A stretch of DNA of 64,000 nucleotides, from NCBI GenBank assembly GCA_014218235.1, contig CM024755.1, forward strand, positions 164,355,941 to 164,419,940, given 5' to 3'. Under the pieces are notes generated by a model. It worked only from the letters and a program-made list of their open reading frames with translations, did not search any database and was not told the DNA's origin. The position numbers were made by a program, and so were the translations under genes. Every line of letters starts with the position of its first letter. The first letter of the stretch is position 1. The stretch comes from Colocasia esculenta (lineage: Eukaryota; Streptophyta; Magnoliopsida; Alismatales; Araceae). Below, one piece after another: positions 35,076 to 47,150 of this stretch.

Positions 35076-36523
35076 TGTAGACAGCCGATTCTAGCCCATA
35101 AGTCGAACCACATTTCTTGTTCTCTTAATGAGCCCCAAGTTGGTTACTCACCTTGAGCCCATCTATTAGCCATGTTTTGAGCCCATTAAAAGCCCAATTT
35201 TCAGCTTATCCTGTCCAATATCATTTCAAGAGTCCTTGTGCTTAAATAATTGATTATTCTCCCAAATAATTGATCAATACTTCAAGAATAATCGATTTTC
35301 ATTAACGCAACAGGTCATGGCGTCACGTTAGTCATGTCACGCCCTCCTTGGCGGTCGCGACAGCCCATGCATATCTATTCACATGCCTTCAGGGTCACGA
35401 CCACGCTGGCCGTCGCGACAAGCCATTTCGCGTCCCTATGACCCGTCGCGACATGATCTGCATGCGCTGGCCTCCGCAACCACCTCCACTTTATCCTCCA
35501 TTGGCCTTATCATCATCCAAATGACCCCCCACAACCCCCATGCACATTTTGAGGTTCCATCTCTCCTTGGAACCATCCTAGGACTCTCCCCATGCAGATT
35601 TACATGGCTTTTATCACTTTTTATGGGTGATTATCACTTATGGACGGGATAATCTCTCTCCTCTCTATATAAGTGACACTTCACTTTCAGAGGAAGGAGA
35701 GCCCGGATTTTGCCACGAAGTGCTGCCAAAATCTCTCCTGACCTTCCCCTTAGCTTGTGGCTCACCTATTTCCACCCATTTCCTATTTATCCTCTTCATC
35801 AAGCCATGGTTTCTTCTTCACATATGGAGCTTGGTGATTGAGGAGGCGGCTTCCACCTTCATCCAGAGCTTCAGCACGACCAAGGACACTGCACTACAGC
35901 CAGGGAGTCGCCCCATTGGGGCTCCTTCTTCTTTTCCTCCTCTCATTTTCTGTTCATGCATATTGTTATTTTCTTTTAGATAGGAATGCATTTCCTTTCC
36001 TTTCCCATGATTTATACTACCCAAGGGGTTTAAAAAACACCCCCAGATTCATTCCCTCTATGCTCTTCCCTTTTCATTTCATTTTGGATAGATACTACTC
36101 TTAAATATGGTCTAACAAGGTTTATTTTGTTGTTTTCATTGTTTTGGCAAGCATCTAAGAAAGTATAGACGAGGAGCTCTTGTCCTCTAGCCAGCTGGAG
36201 GGCAGGAAGAAGGTCCCCCCCATCATTCTCCTGCACTGCAGAGAACACGTCGGCCAACTGCGTTGTAACATCAAGGACGTGCCCTTTCGGGGCGTCGCGA
36301 TAGCGACAGTTTCGCGATGGGTCTATAGCGACAGTTTCGCGACGGGGGAGACCCGTCGCGACATCAGTAAGTGCCATGTTCTCAGTCCTTTTCCTAGCAT
36401 GTTAGCCTAGTTTCAATCATATTTAGGGCAACTTGTTAGGTGGCAATCACATTTCCTTAATCCATGCTTTTAATAACTTGAACATGTTGTGTGTTCTGAG
36501 GGGTGCGTAACCCCGTGATTATA
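35076..36523 (+). mobile_element. X: putative solo LTR (1.45 kb) inside G2 RT
   Basis: Begins TGTAGACAGCC, ends GATTATA (terminal CA apparently mutated to TA), and is flanked by GTATC on both sides (35071-35075 and 36524-36528). Removing it with one GTATC restores the RT reading exactly. It has no coding content. Features include TATATAA at 35666-35672, GTCGCGAC-type motifs near 35350-35450 and 36290-36360, and AATAATTGATTATT-like phrases near 35247-35300. Confidence 0.82.
35666..35672 (+). promoter_or_regulatory. Probable TATA box of X
   Basis: TATATAA after a CTCTCTC run, about 0.6 kb into the element, a usual place for an LTR promoter. Confidence 0.5.
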
Positions 36524-37100
36524 GTATCCACTTCCTCAGATTGATGATTTATTTGATCAATTGCAATCAGCAAAGGTGTTCTCCAAGATAGATTTGAGAT
36601 CGGGGTACCACCAGTTGAGGATTCAGGAAGAAGACATTGATAAAACAACATTTAGAACAAGGTATGGGCATTATGAGTATGTGGTTATGCCATTTGGGCT
36701 AACCAATACACCTGCAGCATTTATGAATTTGATGAACATGATTTTCCATCAGTATCTAGATCGGTTTATTATAGTGTTCATTGATGATATACTAGTGTAT
36801 TCAGCTTCAGAAGAGGAACATGCAGCACACCTGAGAATTACATTATAGACATTGAGGGAGCACCAGTTATATGCTAAATTCAATAAGTGTGAATTTCGGC
36901 TGAAAGAAGTTCAATTTTTGGGGCATGTGATTTCAGGTGAGAGAGTTGCAGTTGACCCAGCTAAAGTGGAAGCAGTTATGAAATGGGAAGAACCAAAGAC
37001 AGTGCCAGAAATCAGGAGTTTTCTTGGTTTTACAGGTTATTATAGGTGACTTATTTAAGACTTTTCAAAAATTGCAGCACCAATGACAAGGCTTACCAGG
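36524..37100 (+). pseudogene. G2 reverse transcriptase, catalytic part
   Basis: Continues the RT with DLRSGYHQLRIQEEDI, YGHYEYVVMPFGLTNTPAAF and the catalytic FIDDILVYS, both Asp kept, then a stop at 36847, CEFRLKEVQFLGHVISGE and IRSFLGFTGYYR with further stops near 37047. Unlike G1, the RT active site itself is intact. Confidence 0.92.
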
Positions 37101-37565
37101 AAAGGAGTACCTTTTGTGTGGTCATCTGATTGCAGGCGCAACTTTATGGAATTAAAGAAGCGGCTCACTTCAACATCAATATTGGAAATACCGTCAGGCC
37201 GAGGTGGTTTTATATTGTATACAAATGCATCTAGGAGAGAATTTAGGGCAGTGTTAATGCAGCATGGAAAAGTGGTAGCCTATGCATCTAGGGAATTGAA
37301 GCGACATGAAGAGAATTATCCCACACATGATCTAGAGCTGGCAGCAGTAGTATTTGCATTGAAGATATAGAGGCATTACTTGTATGGTGAAAGATTTAAA
37401 ATCTTCACGGATCATAAGAGTTTAAAGTATATCTTCTCACAGAAGGATTTGAATTTGAGGCAGCGCAGATGGATGGAATATTTAAAAGACTATGATTTCA
37501 GCTTAGTGTACCATCCAGGCAAGGCTAATGTTGTTGCAGACACTTTGAGCAAAAAACGGTTGTGA
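37101..37565 (+). pseudogene. G2 RNase H
   Basis: Motifs FVWSSDCRRNFMELKK, ILYTNASRREF, YASRELKRHEENYPTHDLEL, a stop, FTDHKSLKYIFSQKDLNLRQ and YHPGKANVVADTLSKK. The first catalytic Asp of the TDAS motif is Asn (YTNAS), so the enzyme would be impaired even without the stops. Confidence 0.9.
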
Positions 37566-38530
37566 GTCACATGATGATGAAAGAGTGGAAGGTGTATGAA
37601 GATGTGGTAGAAAACTCTTTAATTATTCTAAGTAGCCAGCGGCGAGCAGTGTTAGCCAGAAGTACAGTGGAACCATCTTTGTATTGGCAGATAGTAGAAG
37701 CCCAGAAGGTAGATGAGAATTTTGCTGAAGTTGTTGAGATGAAAGATGTTACCATAGGTGATGATTGTGTGGTCCGATTCAAGAACATGTTATATGTCCC
37801 AAGTGAAGCTGGAGTGAAGCAGAAAGTGTTGGAAGAAGCACACCGATCCAGGTACACTATACACCCAGGAAGCACGAAGATGTATCAAGATTTGAAGAAG
37901 TATTTTTGGTGGCCGAGCATGAAGAAGGAAATAGCAGAATTTATATCAAGATGTTTAGTGTTTCAATAGGTTAAAGCAGAACATGAAAGGCCAGGAGGTT
38001 TATTGCAGCCATTACCTATTCCGCAGTGAAAGTGGGATGATATAGCTATGGATTTTGTTGCAGGTTTACCCAGGACAGCGTCAGGTCACAATGGTATATG
38101 GGTTTTTGTTGACAGATTGACAAAGGTGTGCAGATTGTTAGCCGTGAGCATGTCATGGGCAGTGGACAGATTGCAAGGTTGTTTATGGATAGAATTGTGC
38201 CATTGCATGGAATTCCATTCACTATTGTTTTATACAGGGATCCCAGGTTTACTTCAGGTTTTTGGCGAAGGTTGCAAAGAAATGTGGGTACACAGTTGAG
38301 GTATAGTTCAACATACCATCCTCAAACCGATGGGCAGACGGAAAGAACAATCCAGACTATTGAAGATATGCTTCGAGCTTGTTGTTTAGTTTGGGGAGGC
38401 GGATGGGAGCAGCATTTAGGTATGGTTGAATTTGCCTATAATAATAGCTATCACACAAGTATTGGGATGGCACCATATGTAGCTCTTTATGGAAGACCTT
38501 GCAGAACACCATTGAATTGACATGAAGTTG
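37566..38530 (+). pseudogene. G2 integrase zinc domain and DDE core
   Basis: The zinc domain reads EAHRSRYTIHPG, YFWWPSMKKEIAEF and CLVFQ: the second Cys of the HHCC set is Phe. The core follows with DIAMDFVAGLPRT (first Asp), a frameshift near 38125, YRDPRFTSGFWRRLQ (second Asp) and YHPQTDGQTERTIQ (Glu). It then runs to MVEFAYNNSYHTSIGMAP and a stop. Integrase would insert the new DNA copy. Broken by at least three stops or shifts. Confidence 0.9.
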
Positions 38531-39087
38531 GTGAAAGACAAGTAATGGGACCAGAGTTAGTGCAACAATGTGCAGAGATGGTCAAGTTCATCAAGGAGAA
38601 GCTTCAAACAGCCCAAAGCAGGCAAAAGAGTTATGCGGATACACAGCGCAGGCCACTACAGTTTGAAGTTGGTGATTATGTATTCTTAAGGGTTTCTCCA
38701 ACCAAAGGTGTTTTGAGGTTCAGCAAGAAGGGCAAGTTGAGTCCCAGGTATGTGGGTCTGTTCCAGATTTTGGAAAGGATTGGTGAGACAGCGTATAGAT
38801 TGGAGCTTCCAGCAAACTTCATCGATGCTCACGATGTGTTCCATGTTTCAATGCTAAGAAGATACATTCGAGATCCTTCACAAATTGTCAGCTACACTCG
38901 AGATGATTTGAAACCGGATATATCCATGCCAGAGTATCTAGTAATGATTACAGGCTGTCGAACACAAAGGTTGAGGAATAAAGACATTGAGCTAGTAAAG
39001 ATCAGATGGGAGAACAGGCAGGGTGGAGAAGACACTTGGGAATTGACCGATGAAATGTACAAGACGTATCCATACTTGTTTGAGTAA
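38531..39087 (+). pseudogene. G2 integrase C-terminal domain with chromodomain-like tail
   Basis: A continuous stretch of about 180 codons, open to a TAA at 39085-39087: FEVGDYVFLRVSPTKG, LSPRYVGLFQILERIG (the GPF/Y-type module), HDVFHVSMLRRYI, then LRNKDIELVKIRWENRQGGE followed by DTWELTDEM, the end of a chromodomain. It is the best-preserved coding segment of G2. Confidence 0.9.
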
Positions 39088-39186
39088 GTGTTAAACTCTT
39101 TTAGGTGATAGTCATATATATGTTGAATTGTTAGTTGAGTTTGTTCCTTTAATTTCGAGGATGAAATTTCTTTTAGGTGATAGTAA
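39088..39186 (+). other. G2 spacer before 3' LTR with weak polypurine tract
   Basis: Contains the phrase TCGAGGATGAAATTTC common before chromovirus 3' LTRs. The expected purine run is degenerate (TTTTAGGTGATAGTAA). Confidence 0.6.
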
Positions 39187-40559
39187 TGTAATACCCTGAA
39201 TGTCCGGATCATAGTTTACCGGGTTTCGGGGCCAGTGTGAGGCCCATTGGTTGAGTAAGTGTGTTTATATATGTTTTTACACGATTGTGTAGCAGGGTGT
39301 GAGGCTAGAGCATTGGAGAACCCAGCCCAAACAGACCTCTTGCGGGTTCATTAAGAATGCGACCAACACAGGCGTCGCGATTCTTATATGAATGCTACCA
39401 CCTGCTACGTCGCAATTTGTCACCGCTTTTACATGGGCGCGGCTGCATGCGCGCCACGTGGCACATGTAGGGTCACCAGGGTGGAATCGTGACGGCGAGG
39501 TATGTCGCGTTTCTAAACGCGACGGCCCGATACGTTGTGATTTAACCTCTGTGTGTTTTGAGCCTCTGCCCTTGACCGAACAGTGTAGTGGCACTGTTAA
39601 GCTGAATGGGAGGCTGCTGAGGGTTTTGCTGGCAATTTGGGGTGTTCTGTTGTCTGTTTGGCATATTCCGGCACGAGGAGGTGCTTCGGAGCGCGGGGAA
39701 TTTCTGGACGGCGTTGGTTTTGCATTTCTTCTGTTGGTAGGGGAACTCTTCACTGTTTTCTCTTGTGTGGGCTGTATAGATTAGGGTTTGAGGATCTTGG
39801 TTTGGGAAATCACTTAAACATGATAGGGAGCATGTTTAGAGTCTTATATGAATGTTTATTTTCTGTTTTATCAGCCTGAATAGTCTTTTGATGTGATTTT
39901 CGAAATGGAAGTTTAGGGTGGTTTTTTGCTGTCTGAAAGGCGATGGAAACAGTCGTCACGTTTCTGTGAACGTGACGACTTGTCTGGTCACGATTCAGAC
40001 TTTAAGGCAACGGGTTGGCCCGTCGCGATTCAAGCACCGATTGGCGACCACTGTGTTGGTCGCGATTTAGATTGTGGCCACCCGATCTCTGGCTTTCTAT
40101 GGCCAGTCTGACTGTTTTCTATGGTACACTGCTTAGGCAGTATTGGCTATGCAATGTAGGGTTTGTAAGGGGTGTGTTGGCTTATATCATGATTGGAAAC
40201 TATGGGTTTTGCTTGGATTTGTGTGCATAGCAGGTTGGGTTGTAACACCTTCCACGGTTACCTCTCTAGTCGGTTACCGCAAGTTCTTCATGAGCCAAGC
40301 ACCAGATGCTCGGGGTTTGTCCCGATACGGTGTGTACCGTCAAGATCTGTGTTGTCTTCCTAGACACCCTCACTTCTGAGTTTGAGTTGTATGTCCGGAT
40401 AAGGGAAAGACGGAAGTGGGCAGCGACTTGTGTTTGTGGGTATATAGTCAATTGTAGTGTGCTCGTGGTTGGGGGACGGACACCAGTAGACATACTGGTC
40501 CCCAGCTAGATCGATTTTCCAGTGCCTCACTTTAGAGATCTCGGGCCAGAGTCCCTTAA
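39187..40559 (+). mobile_element. G2 3' LTR, first 1.37 kb (interrupted by G4)
   Basis: Starts TGTAATACCC and matches the 5' LTR to about its base 1,370, stopping at GAGTCCCTTAA. The last five bases, CTTAA (40555-40559), would be the G4 target duplication. The rest should reappear after G4, right of the window. Confidence 0.92.
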
Positions 40560-43358
40560 TGTAAGACCTGGATTCCTGATTTTCCGTTTGGTGTCTTGGA
40601 TGACTGGCCACTAACACATCCAGGCTGGGTGACGCATTAGTGTCGCGTCATGTGTGTCCGACGTGATAGTCATCCTTGTCACGACGAGCGTGTGCATCGC
40701 CTTCTTGTCACGCCCGGCTTCTTCGTCGCATCTTCGTGTCGCGCCCGGTCAACGGGTCGCGATAGCTTTCTGTCGTTTTGGTCGTCGAATGCCTGTCAGG
40801 GTGGTAGGCGTGTCAGTATGACCTGTCGCATTGTCGCGGCATCCTTGGGGGATGCGTTCTTGTCGCAGTGCGTTGACCCATCGTGTTAAGGACCTTAACG
40901 CGACGCGTCACCCCGTCTCGTCTTGAGTGCCGAAGGCATAAGGCCTTGGCCGGCGACCCTTCCCCCCTCTCTCCCCCTTTCCCCTCTCTTCTCCCCCTCC
41001 AGCGGTGCTCCACCTCCCTCTCTCCCCTTTGTGTGTTTCAGGCGAGGAGGAGGGCCGTGAGTGGTGTCCCAGTGTCGTGGAGCTTGTGTGGAGTGAGGAG
41101 GAGGTGGCCAATCCGACGTGAAGGGCCCTATTGGGGTTCGTTCTTCGTTTAAGATAGGGATTGCTTGAACTCTTCTCGATCCGGGTGGATTGGGAGCCCC
41201 TCGGGGTTTGTAGTTAGTGTTTACTGCTTCTCCATGCTCCCCTCCCCCATGTGGTGATGTGTGTGGCTTGTGGATGGCCCCGGGATGGAGCATCTCATGG
41301 GTCTGCCTCTCTGATGGTGTCGCGACCAGGGTGTGCGTCGTGACACCAGAAGAGGCGTCTGCCCGGTCGGGCATGACCTTATCGCGATGCGTTGGCCGGT
41401 CGCGATAAGGATCGCTGTTGCGATGCGTTTTCCTGTCGTGATAGGGTTTGCTGTCGCGACGCATTGCCCCATCGCCACAGGGTTGCTATCACGGTGCCTT
41501 TCCCCATCGCGATGGTATCGCGACAGCCCAGGGGGACGCAACAGTACTTGTGTGTGCCTCGGGTGTTTCCGTGGTTCCGGTTGGGGTGTCGGAGTGTGCC
41601 CCAAGGCTGGCTTGCCCTTGGGACCTTCAGGTGGGGAATGTGGCTGGTTACCTGGCTGCGTTTAGTGATTGAAGGTGACACCTTCGTGGCCGTGTCTTGG
41701 CAGCGGTGCTAGGAGGGTCACGTCTATCTAATAATCGATTGATCGGGGGTCAATCGATTATTAGCAGAGCGACGGGCTTTCCATACTTCCGGTAGTGTTC
41801 CGAGGTTTTGGCTTGCTCATGCGTGCCTTGGTTGGCCGACGGCCCTTTTGAGGGTCTGTGCATGCCTCTCACTTGCTGGGCTTGTAGTGGGTTACAAGAT
41901 AGCGGCTTGGCGTGGTTCTTGTTGTGCTTGCCTACCTGTTCGCCCGGTGCTTGGCACTTGAGGGCTTGTCCCGTTCAGAGCTTGTCTCCGTTGCCTGGGA
42001 CCCCCGTCCTCGCGAGCCTGTTGAGGGAGTACTCTGGGCTATGAGCGTGCTCGAGTTGGCAACCGACTTGGCAGACTCTAGAGCAGAGGGGAAAATGAGG
42101 TTTGGACAGCGACGCTGAGTCGTTTGTAGAGCTTTCTTGTCTAGGGAGGGACGTCGAAGTTGTTGAGGTGTTTTCTTCTCAGCGCGGCCCAGATAGTCCT
42201 TCTTCTCACTGCATCTCTCTGCGTTGGATCCGGAGCCACGTAGTGGTGCTAGGCGTGGGGCCGCAACTTGGCCAGGCTACGGTTGTTGTTGTGTTGTGGT
42301 GTTTCTATGATGACTCTGTCTCGCTCTTCTGGGGAGGTGGAGGCAGGAGCCTGGCTGGCAAGCAGAAGAGTGGCTGGTGTGTCCTACTCTTGGCTACCAG
42401 TGGCGGTGGCTTGGTTGCCATTGTTGTGACGATGTTTCATCACGATGCTTCCAAGTATGACTCGTTGCTCGAGCTTACATGGAAGTTACAGCCTGGCTGT
42501 GTCTAGTCTCTGTGGGCGTCATTGGTCTGGCCTTGTACGGACCTGTGCTTCTGGTGTTTTTCGCTCGATGTCCTCTCGGTTCCGTAGTCCTATTCTTGGG
42601 CGCCATTCTGTGGTGGCACCGGCGCATGTGGCTTCCTGACCTCGTGGTGTGTCTGTTTGTCAGTCCTCAACCTTGTGGAGGTCTGAGGTGGTCGTGCTTG
42701 GGGTGAGACATCGTTCTCACTTGGTTGTTGCGTGGTCTCAGCGGGCGTGCCGAGGGTTGCTTCCGCTTTGTGCCTGACTCCGTTGGTTTCTACGGGAGTC
42801 GTGTGTGTGTCACGACCTTGGTTAGTGGTCGTGGCGTTGCACTATTCTATTCTGCTGCTTAGTAGTACCCTACGGTAGGTGTTCCTCGCTTTACAGCTTT
42901 CTAGGGTAGTTTCCTGTTTTTGGAGTCCCTGCTACTCTGGCCAGTGAGGGACTGGTAATCCCTACTAGGCCTTGTTCGTGAGGCTCACTCCCCCTACTTC
43001 CTTCAACTCGAGGTTCGTCGTCGCGGGAGCTCAGTGTCTGACGGGTTGCGGAGGCGGCTGTGGCGCCGTGTGTTGTCAGTAGCAGTGAGAGCGAGTGTTG
43101 TGAGCTCTTATACCTGAGTGAGTTGAGAGTTGTGCTTTGTAAGTTCTCGGGGTATGCCCCTTAAGGACTGCACATTTCTTCTTGTACCTGTGCTTTTACT
43201 TGGGACACGTTGTACATTTGTTATATCTTATTATAGTTATTTAAATTCAGTACATATCTCACTAGACTATTCTTCTAACTCTTCCGGGTCTTCGGATCCG
43301 TCGGTGGCGACGCGAACTTCGGGTCCCTGGCGGGGGTCCAGGAGGTTGGGTCGTTACA
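40560..43358 (+). mobile_element. G4 5' LTR (2.80 kb)
   Basis: Begins TGTAAGACC and ends CGTTACA. It is G/C-rich with dense TCGCGA/GTCGCGAC-type palindromes, most clearly at 41320-41530. The block 40910-41300 matches the 3' LTR at about 63010-63420. The ORFs on both strands here arise from low stop-codon density and differ between LTR copies. Confidence 0.9.
41728..41764. other. 15-bp perfect hairpin in G4 5' LTR
   Basis: Arms CTAATAATCGATTGA and TCAATCGATTATTAG are exact reverse complements around a 7-base loop (TCGGGGG). The 3' LTR copy at 63842-63878 has one arm mismatch and one loop change. Confidence 0.92.
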
Positions 43359-43360
43359 GT

Positions 43361-43372
43361 TGGTATCAGAGC
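43361..43372 (+). other. G4 primer-binding site
   Basis: TGGTATCAGAGC, two bases after the LTR end; the match to G2's site extends a few bases further (GTGGG against ATGGT). Confidence 0.92.
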
Positions 43373-45826
43373 GTGGGTCTATTGAGATTTCTGAAGAGTT
43401 AATAACTATAGTTGTCCCAAAGAAAGGTACTAGTACGCTGCTGACACTGTCTGACTAGTGTTTGGCTTGTGCTTTCAATTGTTTTGCAGGTGTGCACCTT
43501 CCTTGCATGTTTCATGTGCACGCTGCAGTGGGTTGCAGTTGTTGCTACGTCGCGTGCGTGGCGAGTGTGGTCGCTCGGTGTGTTCATACCGTGGTGGCGT
43601 GGTTGGCGGTGGACTTGCTGGTAGTGGTCTTCCTCGTATGGAGGATGATTGCAAGCAAGTCCAGGCGCGATGCTCTTCATCGTCTCCAGCACATTTGGGT
43701 GTGTGTGTACCACTGAGGCTGAGAGAGCCTGCGTGTGGTGTGGCCTTCACCGGTGCAGGGTTGTTGTCTGTGGAACCGATCGAAGTGTCCTTGCCTTGTT
43801 AGTTGTCCCCTGTTGTTGGGGTGTGTGCTGCATTGGTTGTATGTGTGGTCTTTTGTCTGTGCGCTGTTGTGCACTGTGCTCTGCTTGGTCGGTGTTGTTT
43901 CTTGGGCTAAGAAGATGTTCTGTGTGCCATGTTGCATCGCTGGTTGAGTGCTGTGACACTTGTCTATGGTTGTTGTTGGCCTTGTGTTGGCTGGTTCTGA
44001 GCTCTAGTGAGGTGCTCCCGGAGTCTTTCTCTGTTGGTTCTGGCAGAAGTGAGGTTTCCCCAGAACTGTGTTGTGCTCGTTTTTGGTTGTTGTTGCGTTG
44101 CTCTCTGGGTCGAGGTGCATCGCTTGTTTGCCCTGTGCTCTGGTGAGGTTTCCCAGAACCATTTGTTGTTGTCTTGGTGAGGGTTTCTCCCAAGACTGTT
44201 CCGTGCTCATTTCTACTGTTGCTGTGCCACCTCAGGGTCTGAGGTGTGCTGTTGGTTTGGATGGTGCGTTCTGGCAGGTTTTCCCAGAACGGTGCCTTGG
44301 TGGTTCTGGTGGAGGTTCTCCCAGGACTGGCTTGTGTTGCTTCTACAGTTCTGCTTGCTGCGGTGTTCTCTTTGAGATTCTCTATCATTTGGTCGTTGGG
44401 TTGTTCATTCTGGTGAAGGTTCTTCCCAGGATCGCCCTTTGTCGCTTCTGGCAGAGGTTCTTCCAAAGAGTGCTCTGTGTTCGTTTCAGGCCACCGTTGT
44501 GTTGCCCCTGTGGTTCGAAGTATGCAGTTTGGTTGGGCTGCATTCTGGTGAGGTTCTCCCAGGATGGCTCTTAGCGCTTTTTAGTGGAGGTTCTCCCCAA
44601 AGCTACTTCGTGCTATTTTGGTTGTCACTGTTCTCTCTCTCTGTAGAGATGAGCTGTCGTTGTTGTCGGTTGGACTGTCTATGTTATAGTTTGCTTAGGC
44701 ATTGTCGGTCAAGGTGTGGTGTGCTTGGTCATGCGTGCTCTCACTGATGGTGGTCTGGTAAGTGCAGTGGGTGTCTGGCTGGATGTGCTTCTTGTGGAAG
44801 TGCCAGTCTTGCGTTGTGGTTTTGCCTCTCGCGCATGGAAGAGACTCGTTGCGTGTCTCCTTCCTCTGCTTTTTGTGGGTTGCTCGAGGTGGCGATGCTC
44901 CACTGTGGTGTTGTGTTGCCAGGGTGTGCATCGTTGCGACCATTTGGTGAAGTCATCTTCTCTTGAGTTGTTTTCGGGTTGAGCTGGTTGCTCCCCTTGT
45001 GCCGACGTTTCCTTGTGGCACTGTGGGTCGGTGGACTTGTTCGTGCCATTTGTCGTCGTGATTGTTTCTTGCTACCTGCCTCAACAATTTGGGGCATTGG
45101 GTCCCTATTGGTTTGGTGTGAGGTAGTACCGTTTTCTTGTTGGGTTGCTTGCGTGAGCATTGTTCCGCTGAGCATTTCTTGCTTGGCTTGCTCGTGCAAG
45201 TGTTATTTCGCTGTGTGCCTTGGCTTGTGCCTTGGAGGCTTTATGTGTCACTGTTTTGGTGTTTGGCCTCTTTATCGGTCGTGATAGAGGTGGTGCTTCT
45301 TGCTCTTGAGCGCCAGGGAGTCTCTTTTGCTCCCCGTGCGGCAGAGTCGGTGCTCCGTGTTTTGTGTGGTCTTTGGAGCCGACATGGTTGTTGCGCTCTT
45401 GAAGTCATCGGCTTTCCATGTGCTTTTATTGTGGGTCTCTAGTGGAGAGTCCCCTTTGGTGGGCCATGTGTTGTCTCGGACCGTTGGTGCTATTGTGTGT
45501 GCTGCACCTTGAGCGTTTTCTTCGAAGCTTTGTGTTTTTGTGCCTCAAGGGCTGTGGCCGGCGTGGCCTGTTGTGCCCTTTTCAGGCTTGTGGTTCTTTG
45601 CAAGTGGCTTTTGTGGGTCTCTGGTGAAGAGTCCTTCATGTTGGCCCGTGGTGTTGTTTTGGCCGCTGGTGCACCTGTGTTGCACTTTGTTAATTTTTTG
45701 TGCTTGTTGTAGCACCATGTGCCCGTGCACGAGTGTTTCGATTTTGTGCCGTCTGGAGCCTTAGTGTATTGTGTTGTACCTTGGGTGGCTCCCGGTGCTT
45801 GTGATAGCACCCTGTGTTATGCCGTA
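43373..45826 (+). other. G4 interior, left part: GT-rich, non-coding
   Basis: Strongly T/G-biased on the plus strand. A loose repeat built around GGTGAGGTTCTCCCAGGACTG recurs about eight times between 44010 and 44600. A second pair of repeats (GTGGGTCTCTAGTGGAGAGTC and a variant) lies at about 45423-45650. Long minus-strand ORFs (for example 43747-44466) are Thr/Gln/Asn/Pro-rich and simply reflect the rarity of stops in AC-rich sequence. No gag or pol motif seen. Confidence 0.75.
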
Positions 45827-46353
45827 TGAAAGATATGCGAAACTATCTTAACAGTAATCTAGAAGGGGGGGGGGGGTTGAATAGATTACTACCATTTAGA
45901 AACACTATGACCTTCTTTTTGATGGTAACACTAACTTATCGAAATCTCAAACAGAACTATATTGAATTCGAGCTGAGATGTATGTGTTGATTATGAGCAA
46001 AACAAATCACAATTTATCTGACTTGTGAGAAACCAACGTGCCTACCAAACATCTACCGTAAAATATTCAAACCACAGACACAATGATTTAAGGTGGTTCG
46101 GAGTACACAACTTGTGTATCCTACATCCACCGTCCACAAACACACGCAGAATGACTGCTTATGAGCGAGTTTGACTCTTACAACACACTCACCCACGTTG
46201 TCTGAAGTAAACACGCATTCAGAAAAACTAGCCACACGTGAATCAAGCACAAGAGATGCTTGAATCACAACCACACACATAGATGTATGAGAAATATTAA
46301 AGGACAAGAGTTCTAAGATGAAAGAACAAATCCAGATGAAGAACTCTTGTCAC
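45827..46353 (-). mobile_element. C2 3' LTR, terminal part left of C3
   Basis: Matches 59821-60345 of the other LTR, starting at TGAAAGATATG. It ends with GTCAC, the C3 target site. A poly-G run of 12 near 45876 is expanded relative to the other copy. Confidence 0.88.
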
Positions 46354-46560
46354 TGTTGAACCACTCTCTATTTGTTCTTGTATTTTGGTGATAATAAAAT
46401 TTATGATGTAACTTAAATTGAATATTTTGTTTCATCTGTGTCGCATCAATCTCATAGCAAAAGCTAAGTCTTTCATTGATGCAATATATGGCGCACTAAA
46501 ATGATAAAATCAATGTTTAATCAATATACATTGATTTCTGTTTAAAGTGCCAAAGTATTA

Positions 46561-47150
46561 AGCGTATTGATTTGATAAGAAGTCGTTCCCATAACGACTC
46601 CTTAAGTGACCGAAATGATTTGCTAAGAAGTCGATGCCATAACGATTTGATAAGTAGCCGCAACGACTTCTTCTTTGAGCGTATTGATTTGATAAGAAGT
46701 CGTTCCCATAACGACTCCTTAAGTGACCGAAATGATTTGCTAAGAAGTCGATGCCATAACGATTTGATAAGTAGCCGTAACGACTTCTTCTTTGAGCGTA
46801 TTGATTTGATAAGAAGTCGTTCCCATAACGACTCCTTAAGTGACCGAAATGATTTGCTAAGAAGTCGATGCCATAACGATTTGATAAGTAGCCGTAACGA
46901 CTTCTTCTTTGAGCGTATTGATTTGATAAGAAGTCGTTCCCATAACGACTCCTTAAGTAACCGAAATGATTTGCTAAGAAGTCGATGCCATAACGATTTG
47001 ATAAGTAGCCGTAACGATTTCTTCTTTGAGCGTATTGATTTAATAAGAAGTCGTTCCCATAACGACTCCTTAAGTGACCGAAATGATTTGGTAAGAAATC
47101 GTTCCCATAACGATTTGTTAAGAAATCGTTCCTATAACGATTTCATAAGT
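46561..47150. repeat. 117-bp tandem repeat with nested hairpins (C3 LTR 1)
   Basis: Units start at 46561, 46678, 46795, 46912 and 47029, the last one degenerating into roughly 30-bp sub-units. Each unit contains AGTCGTT-CCCAT-AACGACT, a perfect 7-bp stem with a 5-base loop, plus related half-palindromes. The period is a multiple of three, which keeps a spurious 219-codon frame open. Confidence 0.93.

Larger units (their letters stand above)
20106..40559 (+). mobile_element. G2: Ty3/gypsy chromovirus, host of G3, X and G4
   Basis: Plus-strand element whose visible parts are 5' LTR (20106-22216), primer site, gag (22384-22789 continued at 33464), protease, RT (split by X), RNase H, integrase with chromodomain, and a 3' LTR from 39187 that G4 interrupts at 40560. 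The remainder of the 3' LTR should lie beyond 64000. When G3 and X are removed with one copy of each target duplication, the reading rejoins exactly, which supports the reconstruction of events. The pol order and the chromodomain-like tail make it a chromovirus. It carries stops and frameshifts, so it is inactive. Confidence 0.92.

Noticed and set aside
40895..41681. Overlapping ORFs on both strands in the G4 LTR
   Set aside because: High G/C content with few stops. The matching ORFs in the other LTR (62.7-63.8 kb) have different lengths and frames, so they are not conserved proteins.
43747..44466. 239-codon minus-strand ORF in the G4 interior and several similar ones
   Set aside because: AC-rich strand has few stop codons; composition is Thr/Gln/Asn/Pro-rich, no domain is visible, and overlapping ORFs exist in all frames.
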